DNA of 64,000 nucleotides from Pseudoscleropodium purum (lineage: Eukaryota; Streptophyta; Bryopsida; Hypnales; Brachytheciaceae), in assembly GCA_963969395.1 (NCBI GenBank), contig OZ017796.1:21268501-21332500 (forward strand), in the 5' to 3' direction. Under the pieces are notes generated by a model. It ran no database searches. It saw only the letters and a program-made list of their open reading frames with translations, and was not told the origin of the DNA. Of this stretch, positions 13,301 to 24,289 are shown one piece after another (positions within the stretch are counted from its first letter, which is position 1; each line of letters starts with the position of its first letter). The position numbers and the translations under genes are program-made.

Positions 13301-15615
13301 GCGTGCTTGGACCATTTCCTTCGGAAGCGTGTGTCTGGGATCCATGTTTGTGGCCCCAGTGCAGACGCTGCACGCAATTGTAAGCCTTGTACCGATTAAT
13401 TTGATTTGATGGCACTAAAAACTAAAGTCTTTATTAGGAGTGCATAAAGCTATGTGCCCTTTTTTTTGCTTTATCATTTATTCCAGCTATGCATTTTGCT
13501 TCTAACTCGGTAGTTAAAAGCTAGATAGCCGTCCAACTTCTCTCCTAGTAATGATTGTTGTGCAAATATCGGATTATAAGAGTCAAAGTTCTTTGTGACC
13601 TTTCAACAAATTTGGTGATTTTTACATGCCTTAGAGGGAATATTTGTCTAGGTATACTTGGTTTTCACGCACGATTGTGTGGTTTTTGTTGCAGGCAAAA
13701 CGTCTAGCAAATGAACAAGGGGCAAACGAGTTTCTGTTCTCGTGTGTGAATTGTTTTCTTGGAGTGCTAGACTTTTTTAATAAACACTTCAACAAGTGGG
13801 CTTTCGTGGAGGTATGTGACGCACTATTGTTAGAAACGGAAATCAGGATGGTATCATTTGAATCAATTTCTTTGTGACCCTGTCCTCAGGATAAGGTTAT
13901 AGTAATCAACCCTCTTAATAAACGAGGGCATTAGTTAGAAGAAACATGTTACTTAGATGTCTATTGTGAATTGATTTGACTTATCCCATGAAGTTGGAGG
14001 TGGTTTTGATTTTTAATTAGGGTTTTAAGTAAGTGGTTCAATATTTCAATTGGAGTTCACTACTTTGAAACCTAGGATTAGCAACTTTGAAGCAGAAAAC
14101 AAAGAGAACCACTTCAAAGACTTCATGTACAATAGGCACATAAAGGAAGTAGTACAGAAGTGTTCGGTTGCTGATATCAGAGATAGTTGCATTTGGTATT
14201 TTTGAGAGTTTTACACAATGTCAATCTTTCGTGATTTAGTAGAAGTTTGCAAGTCTTTTTTAGCTACTTCAAGTGACTGAAATTTACGTGGGAGGATGAG
14301 TTACAATTTTTTTGCAACTGCCCAACGAGATCCAACAAAAAATATAAAGCAGTCGAATAATAATAACCATGCTCAAATGCTTACATGGATGCTTTCAGGA
14401 AAGGTTCATTGTGCATTTCATGTACGTTTTCTTTCATGAGCACCTTGACATTGACGAGGGAATGCTTGCTATGGGTGGGGGTTGCAGGTAGGTCTCCATG
14501 GAAAGAGCTTTGTGAAGTCGGCCAAGCAGACATGGCACATGTTCAAGGAACAAGGCGCAATGCTGTTGATCAATGACGACCTCACCGGGGCAATCCTCTT
14601 GACAAGTTGCATAATTGGAGGCGTCTTCACAGCTCTGGTTGGGGGCTGCTGGACTTTTGCTACACACCGATACCTCACAGTTGGTGTTTCCATTATATCA
14701 TTCTGCATCGGTTTCTTTGTGGTGAGTTCCTTCAGTACCAGTCTGGTTATTATACTTTAAACCCTAAACCCTGGTTACCCTGGTTATTTAGCATTACTGC
14801 CGAGTTGCCAAGATATAATACCATGTTCATTCAGCCACAATTTCTCAAAGTGTCCTCTTCCATCTCTATAGGAGTTCAAATAAATTATTTAGGAAGTGTC
14901 AAGGAAGGTATCAAAATGTATCAAAATGTACCAAGACAAGGAAGAAATCATACCCTACAGTTTCCAATGCCAAAACTAAACCCCTCAAGTGGCTGAACTA
15001 GAAAGTTCTTTTTGGAAGCTTGTAGTCGGGGAAAACTACTTCTAATACTTATTTTTATCATGGAAAATTGAAGGGTATGATTTCTTCTTTCTATTAATAT
15101 ATTTCCTTTACTCCTTCAAGCTTCGTAACTGATTCTTTTGAATTTCTATGATATGGAAGTGGCCTCTTTGCGCCATTTAAGCAATGAGGGGTCAAATATT
15201 TGGAAAGTTGATGTAATTGACTTCACACTTTTATCTTGGACGTTTGGGGATTAGAATAAAATCTTTTTGATATCATTTTCTTTAGACCAATATGACGAGC
15301 CGTACGAAGCTAATACCAATCTCATACTTTTGTTTTTTGAGATGCAGATTTTACAGCTAAATGTGAAACTCAATTACGATTTTTATAATAATGCCTGTGA
15401 ATGTCTGATTACAGTGCCTGTTTTTGCAAGCACTTTGTAACGGGTTTTCTTGGTTTTGGTTGCAGACGTACTTGACATTGGTTGTCCCTGAGAGTGCCGT
15501 GGCTTCCTATTACGTGTGCTTCGCGGATGACCCAGTAACTCTTGAAAAGCATGATCCACCCCTCTGGCAGTACATGATGGACCGCAAGACAAAACTTGAC
15601 CAAGAAATTGAGTAA
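7354..15615 (+). CDS. Choline-transporter-like (CTL/PNS1) protein with long Pro-rich N-terminal tail
   Basis: Ten exons join in frame with GT-AG introns: 7354-7401, 8549-9393, 10252-10714, 11274-11613, 12198-12309, 12733-12997, 13257-13379, 13695-13811, 14488-14721, 15466-15615. They give 898 residues, and an in-frame TAG just upstream (7339-7341) supports the ATG. Residues 1-452 are a low-complexity Pro/Tyr/His/Glu tail. It includes eleven decapeptides of the EFEHRPPPRE type (residues 162-271) and His/Gly clusters such as HDHGHAHGHGHG. Residues 453-898 match the CTL (DUF580/PNS1) membrane domain: a first hydrophobic segment after KDYWAGFLF, then SPVLRAYRRAWTISFGSVCL, then LDFFNKHFNKWAFVE, and a hydrophobic pair with THRYLTVG. 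Family members are multi-pass plasma or endomembrane proteins linked to choline and related solute transport; the substrate here is unknown. The CTL call is strong. The tail is much longer than the membrane core needs. Confidence 0.93.
8055..8515 (+). repeat. About 150-bp tandem repeat, three copies, CTL intron 1
   Basis: Three diverged copies begin near 8056, 8201 and 8350. Each has a CTACTCAGTTC(A/T)GGATC-like segment, then a ...CAACG/C... segment, then several ATCGTCTCTAAACGTCTGGA-like lines. Each copy itself contains two or three shorter internal repeats of the ATCGTCTCTAAACGT type. The array ends just before the exon 2 acceptor. Confidence 0.75.
8984..9313 (+). repeat. In-frame 30-bp coding minisatellite, 11 copies
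   Basis: Eleven head-to-tail 30-bp units inside exon 2 of the CTL gene encode decapeptides from EFDRRGPSRE through EFEHRPPPRE to EFERGPPPPE. The central copies are nearly identical in DNA, while the flanking ones are diverged, as expected of expansion from the middle. The unit is a multiple of three and lacks stops in several frames, which explains overlapping open frames on both strands here. Confidence 0.92.
9482..10215 (+). repeat. About 245-bp tandem repeat, three copies, CTL intron 2
   Basis: Three copies start at about 9482, 9724 and 9973, each with a GACCT(G/A)GGATTCATGG-like start. Each runs through TTGTGAAGAATCAGTAA, a GCCACATT... segment and a GGAAGT(A)GTG segment. They fill almost all of intron 2, directly after the exon carrying the 30-bp coding repeat. 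Confidence 0.8.
11620..11646 (+). repeat. Interstitial telomere-like repeat in CTL intron 4
   Basis: Three to four consecutive CCCTAAA units begin only six bases after the GT donor of intron 4 (11614). The unit matches the plant telomere repeat, here in the C-rich orientation on the plus strand. Confidence 0.85.
12570..12602 (-). repeat. Interstitial telomere-like repeat in CTL intron 5
   Basis: Degenerate TTTAGGG units on the plus strand, in the opposite orientation to the repeats in introns 4 and 9. Copies are separated by one to three irregular bases. Confidence 0.75.
14756..14773 (+). repeat. Short telomere-like repeat in CTL intron 9
   Basis: About two CCCTAAA units lie 35 bases after the exon 9 donor (14722). 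This is the third CTL intron carrying such units. Confidence 0.7.
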
Positions 15616-16809
15616 CTGGAAAACCAATCCCTAGCCTTTCCAGGTACTTGCAAAGGAACATGCATCGTAGAAGGGAACACCGAGAGCATGTTTTGCTTGG
15701 GATTTACAGAGGCATGTAGTACAGAAGGCATGGCATTGTGGGCAGGTAAGTTTTCATCTCTGACTTCAGCGCAGAGGGAGGAATCAGTTACGCATACCTG
15801 CGTCGCAGAGTCTATATAGTAGTAGTACGTGAATGTGAATATTTTGAGATTCTTGTGCAAATTTTCGCGGAGAACCTGCAACAGAGTTGGAGTCAATAGA
15901 CACAGCAAATTTTAGCACCAGGGAAACGAACATAAACTAGTTCACGACTACACTGTGCATTATGTCACATTACTCAAAATTCTCATAAATTCAATCGGTT
16001 CTTACCGGATCCTTCAGCACATACCATTTCTCTTGGCCTTGTGTTTTCAGGTTCTAAAGTAGGGACACTTAAAAATTGCAGGTTTCCGAAGGGACTGCGC
16101 ACTTGGTTACTTTTTTCAGTCCTTGAAGGAATTGCAGAAGTTGCAGCTAAAGGTGATCCGGCTATTACCACTCTCATCTCAATTCCGCCCTTATATACGC
16201 TACCCGAGGGTGGTAATAGGCAGGTTCACATGAACCCTTCACATCTCTCGTATTTTTGGAAAACTTGGTTGTCAGCTCCCTGCTTAAAAAATATTGCACT
16301 TCATGGAAGTAAGGATTTATAGAGTTTAACTAAAGAAAGTGAAAGTGCACTTGGTGGTGTCATTTCAATGCTCTACAGATTGAACGGTGTACTTTGCTAG
16401 AGATTTTGTGTATTGCATGACATATGATTGGATTTGTTGTGCTTTAGTCAATGCTTAGTCACATAGAGGTACAAGATTTTTTCTTGAGTGAAGTGTGCTT
16501 GGACATAAATTAGACTTTTGAATGACACATTGTAATCAAATACACAATTTTTTCATGCATTCGTGTGGAATCTCAAAGTTCAAAAACAAATTACATGGAT
16601 GATTTAGAGTGAAGGCTTCTAGTTCCTTGTACAACTAGAGGTTGAACTTCTCTTAGTGCATCCTCTTTTGAGAATTTTAGACATTAAGTGGGCTTGCATA
16701 TGTTTCAAGATGGTAAGACAAGTAGGTATATGGCCTTTCTAAATGCATAGACCTCTCTTAGAGCAAAGTCCTCACACCATATATTAAGAGATTCTACTTG
16801 TACTTCATA
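15616..16809 (+). other. CTL 3' flank, no further gene seen
   Basis: This is the sequence after the CTL stop codon. The first few hundred bases are less AT-rich and probably include the 3' untranslated region. A 93-codon open frame at 16041-16322 shows no family resemblance and is not called as a gene. No clear terminator signal is visible. Confidence 0.45.
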
Positions 16810-16811
16810 TA

Positions 16812-17401
16812 CTCCCTTAGTCCTAAAATGATCTTGTTGTTATATAAAATGTTTTGGATTATATTTGAAAATAGTAATTTTTAAAATCCATTTTGAGCTT
16901 TAAAAAGAGTTCAATACTTTCCTACTGTCCTAAAATTCAGCATTGAATTAAATTCCAAAATATAGTTGGGGAGTATAAAAGATAGATTTTACATCCATTT
17001 TTAAAAAGCACCATTGATCACCCATTTCTTGAGTTCATGTAGTGTCTTTTTATTTCCCTACAATGTCTTTTAGTCTTCCTACATTTTTTTGAAGTCATGT
17101 GTTGTCTTTTTGTTTCCCTACTATTTTGTAATTCTACTAATAACTTGAACATATCACCTCCTAAGGTTAACAAGTCAAAGTTGTTGTGGAGCGTCCACTC
17201 ATATATTGCTCAAGGAATTATTAATTGATTTTCTAGATCTAGCTACTCCATGTAATGATGTTGCATTAATAGAAAGTGTCCACTTAATTGTTCATTAGAG
17301 GGGAATTCATTTTGCAAGCTTTTCTTCTATGTCATAGTAGGAAAATCATTTTGGAACAAAAAACTAAGGCCAATCAAAAGATCATTTTGGAATGGAGGGA
17401 G
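16812..17401. mobile_element. Stowaway-like (Tc1/mariner) MITE
   Basis: The left end reads CTCCCTTAGTCCTAAAATGA. The right end, reverse-complemented, reads CTCCCTCCATTCCAAAATGA. The dinucleotide TA flanks both ends (16810-16811 and 17402-17403). CTCCCTCCGT-type termini with a TA target duplication are the hallmark of Stowaway elements. The 590 bp between the ends hold no coding sequence. It is longer than most Stowaways, so it may contain a secondary insertion. Confidence 0.75.
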
Positions 17402-17403
17402 TA

Positions 17404-18503
17404 TATGTTACAAAATCAGAAACCCAATCCAAATAGCTAAAGACAAATTTTGTGATTTTCTAAAAATAAAACATGTAATTTGCTTTTGCATATGCTATAA
17501 TAATATATTATCATATAATTACAAATGTTGTAGTATATTAGTTTGTATTTAAAATGTAGGTACAAAAGTCTATTAGAATTGCCATTGAATGTCATTAGGC
17601 CATTTTTCTTGGTCAAACATCATAATCTTTGATTCTAAAATCAAAACTTGAATATTATTTTCATATATTTGCAATTTTGAGGTTTCATTTTCTTTTCTCA
17701 ATGAATTAGGGTATTGAAAGGATAAACTTCAAACCTCATTGGTAATTGGACCTAATTGTGATCCTATCTAAAACTAACCCCTATAGATTCTTGCCTAAAA
17801 TATATTTTCACTATTTATGAGACTCTAGGGTCAATTTTGGAAACACTTGTTTTCAACAAGTTGAACATTCTTAGTTTATTCATTTGATATTCAATAAATG
17901 CATAAGAAGAGAATCAAAAATACTATTTTGACTTCTTACAAGATCCAACAAAAACCGAGGCAATATAATAATGGGAACTATTCTTAATTGCTTATTTTGA
18001 CACATTTAGGTGCAGGTACCTTTTCACCTATGATTTTTTCAGAATCATGTAACAACCGTACATGAGTAATTACTAAAAGTGACGCAATTGATCCTATCAA
18101 CCATAAGGCCACCCTAACGTGTGGATGTCGAAGAAGGATACTCAGAATATGGACGACTGTCAGCCTTACAACTAGTCAATATGTATTTGAGAAATTAGTT
18201 ACTGAAGTTTTAGGCTGACCATGGCCCCCAAATTGCATTGTAGTAACAAACACTGGAAGGATCAGCAATGAGTTTTCACACGGTGAAGTTTCCACAATGA
18301 GGTAAGGTAAGAGAACCTTAATTTGATAGGCTCCAATTTCCAACAGTTAGAGATAGTTTTCAATGAAGACTTCCACGACTCAGAACCATGGTATTTTCAT
18401 GAAAGATCAATCAAGGACAGATGCGAACAATGTACTAGGTTCCTAATAGCTAATAACCATTGTACTTTCAGGGTTTGCATACAGGCACAATGCAAACGGT
18501 CTC
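17404..18503. other. Spacer between MITE and ARC6 3' end
   Basis: AT-rich until about 18000, then of more mixed composition towards the ARC6 stop codon. The last few hundred bases (about 18100-18503) probably include the ARC6 3' untranslated region on the minus strand. No independent gene was recognised. Confidence 0.45.
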
Positions 18504-21500
18504 TTAAGTGCGTAAGACAGCTCCTCCATACATTCGCCAACCTTCTAAACCATGCAGTAAGTCGTATCTGGTAGTGTAAGTACTTCTGTACGAGTCGTTG
18601 CGCTCGCGATAATTCCGGTTCACCAGTCGGGCGGCCTCTTGCAGAGTGGCTTCCACAGTTACTCGCTTCCCATCATCACTGACCGTCACACTGTCAACAG
18701 TGAGACCGAGGAGCGTATATTCCCAAAACCAACCATTTCGCTTAACACTGCTAGCACGGTCTCTCCAGCTCTTCAGCATGTCGCCCTCCAGGACCTTCAC
18801 AAACCACCATAGCAGGTCATCAGTGTAGCTTCTCAAGTTGACAGAAGGACTGGAGTTCAAAATGCGTACACGGTTCCGACTTCTCGAGCTTATTATTATG
18901 ATTATTAACCAGGAAGTACCCAAGCTCAAAATAAACAGTCCACTTTGGAAGCATGCAGTCTATTAAAGAATCTTCCGAAACACAACATAAATCTATCATT
19001 AAAAAATTTGAGACTTGATTTCTCCTATTGGTACATTTTGTTAACTTTCTTAAGAGTTTTCTTAAAATCTTTCTGGAAGCTTTCTCGATGAGATATTTTT
19101 ACTCCTATGGATATGTAAGTTGACCATTTGAGCACGTAGGGGTTACTCCCGTTCGAGGGTAAGTGTACCTCGGGCAAAGTAGCTACATCATGGGTAGAAC
19201 CAAGCGCAAGGGCTTTAGCAGTCTGCCATTTTCGGATTATATGTTCCGCCAACCTAGCCTCCATTTGGGGTACCTCCACCTCTACAGCTTCTCTTTTCCT
19301 AAACCCTTCATGGCGAGCATTCCCATCAAATTGATCAGTTAACCTCCAAAGTCGGAGAACTTATCCCCTAAGTTCGTAAATGGCCATAACTGGCTGCTTC
19401 ATATCTACAGGACTTGAAATGAATCATTTCAGGAGTTTCAAGGAACATGTGCATAGATGTATCAAGAAGAAACTCATACATTTCATAGCAATAGAAACCA
19501 ATGTTTTGACAGTTACTATGATTGACTATTAGCTTCCAAAGTAGAGTTTCCATTTCTTGACTTGGGCACTTAGGGATTGAAAATACCATCATAAAAGATG
19601 TGCATCCTCTTCGGTGGTTCTCGTAAGATATTCTAGATAGAGCTTAAGTTTGTCTGAAAGCCCCAAATTCCTACAAATCGTTCAGGAGGTGCTATACGAG
19701 GATTTTCAGCATCCACTCAGTTATGACCAAGTTCAGACACAAGCCAAGGGGTCATGCAGAAGTGAGACTACAATTTATTCTAAAAGATATAACAAACAAC
19801 CGGATCGCGTGATGCTAAAATACCTGAAATAGAAGCGGGGTTGTTAGACTTGAGCAGGTGCTGGAGAGTGTGTATTTGAGTAGCTACTCGAGGATGTAGT
19901 GGCAGGTAACGCAAATTCGCCATAACCAAAGCTCCAAATACCATACCACTGCAGACGATCCGGATAGCTCCTAGATAACCTCCGCAGATAGAACCTTCAT
20001 AATTTGATTTCCAGTCCTTCCTAGAAAAGATACCTTCCTGCTCTACCTCACCGTCCTCCCAATTTCCACCGTCAACAACTGTTGCGATACTTGGATCTCG
20101 GGCATCGCCATCAGTACCTTGGTGTGTCACAAATTGCTGGAAGTCTCGTCGTGGAAGCTCGACTGGATTCTCAAGGTCAGCACTTGTTATCAAGCCCTCA
20201 TTGTTTCCTATGGGAAAGACTCTCTTGAGAGTGGCCTTCAAAGCAGCACCTGCTCCTGCTCCAACGCGCACTATTGCAGCAGCTGCAGCCATATGCGAGT
20301 CGTTCCCTTTTTCCAGTCCTTCCAGGTAGCTGAGTACACTTGGATCGTCAAAATAGTCGCTGAGTTTGACATACAGGGATTCGGTATCCCTGAACCTCGG
20401 GAACACCATCTCCGTCAACCATCCTTCCAGTAATTTACACAATCCAGGCAGTAAATCAGTCTCCGCACCTTCTTCAGAGTATGAATATACATAATCCACA
20501 ATCGAAGGTTCCCGGAGCGGTGAATTTTCGTCGTCTAAGCCCAGCCATGCTCGACAATCCGCAACCTCCCCAATTAGTAAAGCACACATTCCCCTCTCTA
20601 AGGTAAATTCAAGTGGAGGTTCGCTGAGGTCAGTCAGAGAGGCGCTGTTCTGTTGGAGTTGGAGAAATAAAGCATCTGCTTTTTGAATCAATCGGGGTAT
20701 CCTTGAAACAAAGCCTTCAGCCACAAGAGCTAATGCTGCCGCGTACACTTCAGAACTGTCGGCAGGAATGTTGTTAGGCGTTGCTGTAAAAAGGGCCACC
20801 TGAAATGCCAGCCAGTTAACGGTTTATAATTCTGATTCTTTAAAAAAAATTGGGAGTTTATTTAATATGTAAGTCTTTGAACTGACAAACATATCTTAGC
20901 CCAGTAATCTACTTGCTATCATCTCTATCACCGTCACAGCATTGCAACATGCGATTCCGTCCTGGCATCTTTACAGTATGGAAATTTGGCAAATACTAAG
21001 GGAATGTACCTGCTCTGCAACCGTCATAAGAGAAAACGCCTCCTTAATCAATGACTCACGAGTTAAACCACCCACAGGAGGCCTATTGCCATCTGCATCC
21101 AAGTTCCACAATAGTGCCCGTAATCCCTGGAGCCCCTGCGCCCGCTGATGTTCGTAGTCCTTGTCAAAAGGAAGGGCAAGAAGTTCCAAAACGCAACGAC
21201 CGGCGAGCTCATCAAGTGTCCCTTCGATCTGCTCTTGTAGGTCTAGAGCCAATGCTCGCCCGCTCACTTCCTGCATGAACACCAGCGTTCCTAACTTTGA
21301 TGATATCAACATAGTGCACAGTAGAAATAAGTGATCGATGCAACAATATGGTACATAAATGATCATCCCACAGTAGTGTCCACAGTCTATTGCATTGTGA
21401 ACCTACCCTTAGAACCTTCAAAGCAGACTCCAGCAGCGAACAGCTCTTTACAACAGCTGAGGGTGACTCAGCCATTGCTTCTCGCGATAGTTCCACAAAA

Positions 21501-23663
21501 GAAAGGGCCATAGCGAGCACCACATCTCGATTCAAAGGGCTTGGGAGATCCTCTTGCTGCGCTAACAGAGTCTGTCCGGCCTGCAGTACCACCTGCGCCT
21601 CGTGAACCTCGTGAAGTAAACAAAGAGCTCCCCCAACCTGATGCATCGGATCTCCACTGTTTCAGTTCAAATGACAGACCCATATATAACGCTTGTAAGG
21701 TAAGAGGATACTAAAACCGATACGGACCTGATCCCGTCTCCTATACGAACCCCAGTTACCAACAGTAACTAATAGACTTGGGTTTGACTTCTTAGCAATC
21801 AGTGTAAGCATGACCTGGTTAGATGTCTATGGCCACTCATCTTAGAAAGGACATAAGGTTGTCCACTATCATGTAAAGTGGTCAACAACCTCCCATCTTG
21901 ACTTGGATGAAAAATTCATAGAGTGATAAAATATTTGATCTGAACAGATTTGCCACTTGTACCCAAAGTGATCCTCCCAGCTCCATAGTGATCTCCAATG
22001 AAACCACACTCCTACATATGATAAACCGCTTAAAGCGACGATATCATGTTCTATATCATCTCCTTAGGTCAATTCCAGTTCGTTGCACACCAGAAATTCA
22101 AAGTAAAATACATTAAATCATGCTTCTCAAAGAGAGAAAACACTGGCAATCCTTGTGATGAAGGACACAATCACTCACCTTAGTCCATGGAACGTCGAGA
22201 TTGAGGGTGTCCAGCTCGTCTTCAGCAAGCGCCTGATTATACTCTTCCCTGAGTTCTGGGTCGGCGAGGGAATCACGCGCTCCCCTCAAGATCTCAAGCC
22301 GTGCAAGAAGCGCCTGTTGACTGAAGCCCTCTCTGGGAGAATTGTTCACCCGAGACTCAAATGCACGTACTACAGCATCTGCCAGGTACCGTGGTTCGGC
22401 TCCCAATATCTGTCACCACGAGTCCACGACCTCATTAAGCTTCATAATTTACAATTCCATCATCTCCATAACAACTTCGGGATCTTCGTGAAGCAATTAC
22501 AATATCCACAATCAGCACTGGCTACTTGAGCAATGTAGAACCATATCAGGGACATGTCCTTGTCCCAGTCGGACATTAGTAGCGTAACACTTCCAAAATT
22601 GGCTCGGATGTAGGAACAGATCTGAGGCAAGCCGAAACGGAGGAATCTGAATAGCACACGTCTGAGGTACGAGGATGGTGAGTCTAAATACTCTTAAAAA
22701 TTAACCTCTCAAAGCTCTGCCAGCACTCTCGGGTTTCAGTTACCATTGCATTTCTCAAGATCCGGCTTACATCTTCCGGCAGAGCTTATAAAGGTCATCA
22801 ATGCCATACAATAGGAGTGCCAATCCCATAGGGCAACAAAGTACACCGGGGAGAAGACTGTGTTCCATTCCTTGCTTCCACTTTACTTCTCGCAAATTGA
22901 AGAAGAATGTGGGTTGCAAATGAATTGGAATTGACTCTATGGAACACAGCGCAACCTCATATCCACAGCAGACTAACAGCATTTCTCCCTCCAATCGCTC
23001 CTGAAAAGAACAGAAGAGAACAGAGTATACAAATCCATGTGCGCCTCTCCAGAATGTCATACTATGCTGAACCAGTCGTTTCTATTCAAATCGAAAAAGA
23101 AATTCAATCGTTGCCGAAAATATCACATGGAGCTACAAAAATTCTAAAGAGCGAAGAACATGACATTGCAAGGACAGACTTTCACGAGTTCCAGATTGTG
23201 TCCCAAATAAACCCAGACTCTTTTCTCATGAGCACTTCCAAGGGCGTTAAGGCAGCTCCTCAAGAATGCTCTGGATCCAAGAAATTGAGAGGCCAAAGCA
23301 TGACCTGACCTCAACAACAAAGTCTCCACATTAATCCTAAAGACACAAGCGCTCGCAACAATCAAGATCATACGCACTGCGAAACTAACTCACCTGGTAG
23401 TAATCAATGGGCAACCGAAATGTCCTCTCCGTTTGCGCAACCACAGCTTGAACACAACCAACCTCCGCAATACTCCCTCTTCTGTCTTGCCCTTTCTTCA
23501 CCACGCTTACGCTACCCCTCCTCGTACAACTCCCCCGACCCCTTGCCGCAACCTGAAAGACTCTCCCCAGCTGTGCAAACGCAACAGCGTTTTTGCCAAC
23601 CCCACTTTGGCAATGATGAAGACGCACCAACCCCAAAGAGCCCACCGCCACCATAGTCTCCAT
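18504..23663 (-). CDS. ARC6: ARC6, chloroplast division protein
   Basis: Seven minus-strand exons join in frame: 23394-23663, 22179-22409, 21407-21637, 21010-21270, 19824-20799, 19169-19281, 18504-18794. They give 790 residues, close to the ~800 of flowering-plant ARC6. Residues 1 to about 75 are basic and Ser/Gly/Ala-rich, as in a plastid transit peptide. LPIDYYQ-ILGAEPRYL opens the J-like domain (~82-150). The stromal region follows, with LERGMCALLIG and LPGLCKLLEGWL. A single membrane segment lies at ~603-629 (YLGAIRIVCSGMVFGALVMA). The C-terminal IMS/DUF4101 domain includes MEARLAEHIIRKWQ and VDSVTVSDDGKRVTVEATLQ. ARC6 spans the inner envelope, tethers and stabilises FtsZ filaments in the stroma, and recruits PDV2 through its C-terminus. 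All domains are intact. The exon 7 acceptor (AAG) is slightly unusual but keeps frame and homology. The paralogue PARC6 is a less likely alternative. Confidence 0.95.
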
Positions 23664-24289
23664 CGCATTCTCCCCTCGCAATGTTCTACATCTTTTTACA
23701 ATGGGAGCTTCAGAAGTGGCGAATCTCTGGACAATTTTGGCTTGCAGTGTGTATGAGAAAGAGTGGTTCTGGGGTTGGTTACTCGGAATTTTTCATTTGG
23801 GATTTTTCTTCAGGGTTTTCATTTTTGGGCTTGCGGCGTGATTGATGATTTGGGGAAGGTTGCGGTCGTGATCGGGTGATTCAAACTGGTGATGGCGGGG
23901 TGGTTTTGAGGGCGGCAGGAAGGCTTCCTCGAGTTCGAGGAGGCGCGTGACAACGCCGCCCGCGAAGTTTTCTGTCGCCCATGGAAATTTGTGCAAGCTG
24001 CCCGCCTGGATTTTTCTCTCCCACCCCGTCTCTTGATGAAGAATTTAATTAAAAGAAAAGATATCAATACTATTCAAAGAGGAGATCTCTATACACAAAT
24101 TTGGTAAAAATATTCCTTAAGAGTAAAAACTTATAACATTTTAAAATCAATTACTATGATTAATATTAAATTTCATTATTAGTGTAGTTTGCACCAAAAA
24201 AAATCATAATTTATTCTTCTTCTTGAAGGCAAGAACATTTTTTAAGGACATTTTTAAGTATCTTGGTAGAGAAAAAAAATAAGGGAATG
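23664..24289 (-). promoter_or_regulatory. ARC6 upstream region
   Basis: About 600 bp between the ARC6 start codon and the satellite array. The proximal 350 bp are GC-richer, consistent with a 5' leader and promoter, and then composition falls abruptly to AT-rich near 24040. No TATA box was confidently placed. Confidence 0.35.

Noticed and set aside
16041..16322. 93-codon frame downstream of CTL
   Set aside because: Lies in the likely 3' flank and shows no recognisable similarity.
22767..23308. Open frames within ARC6 intron 1
   Set aside because: Lie between well-supported ARC6 exons, with no conserved content.
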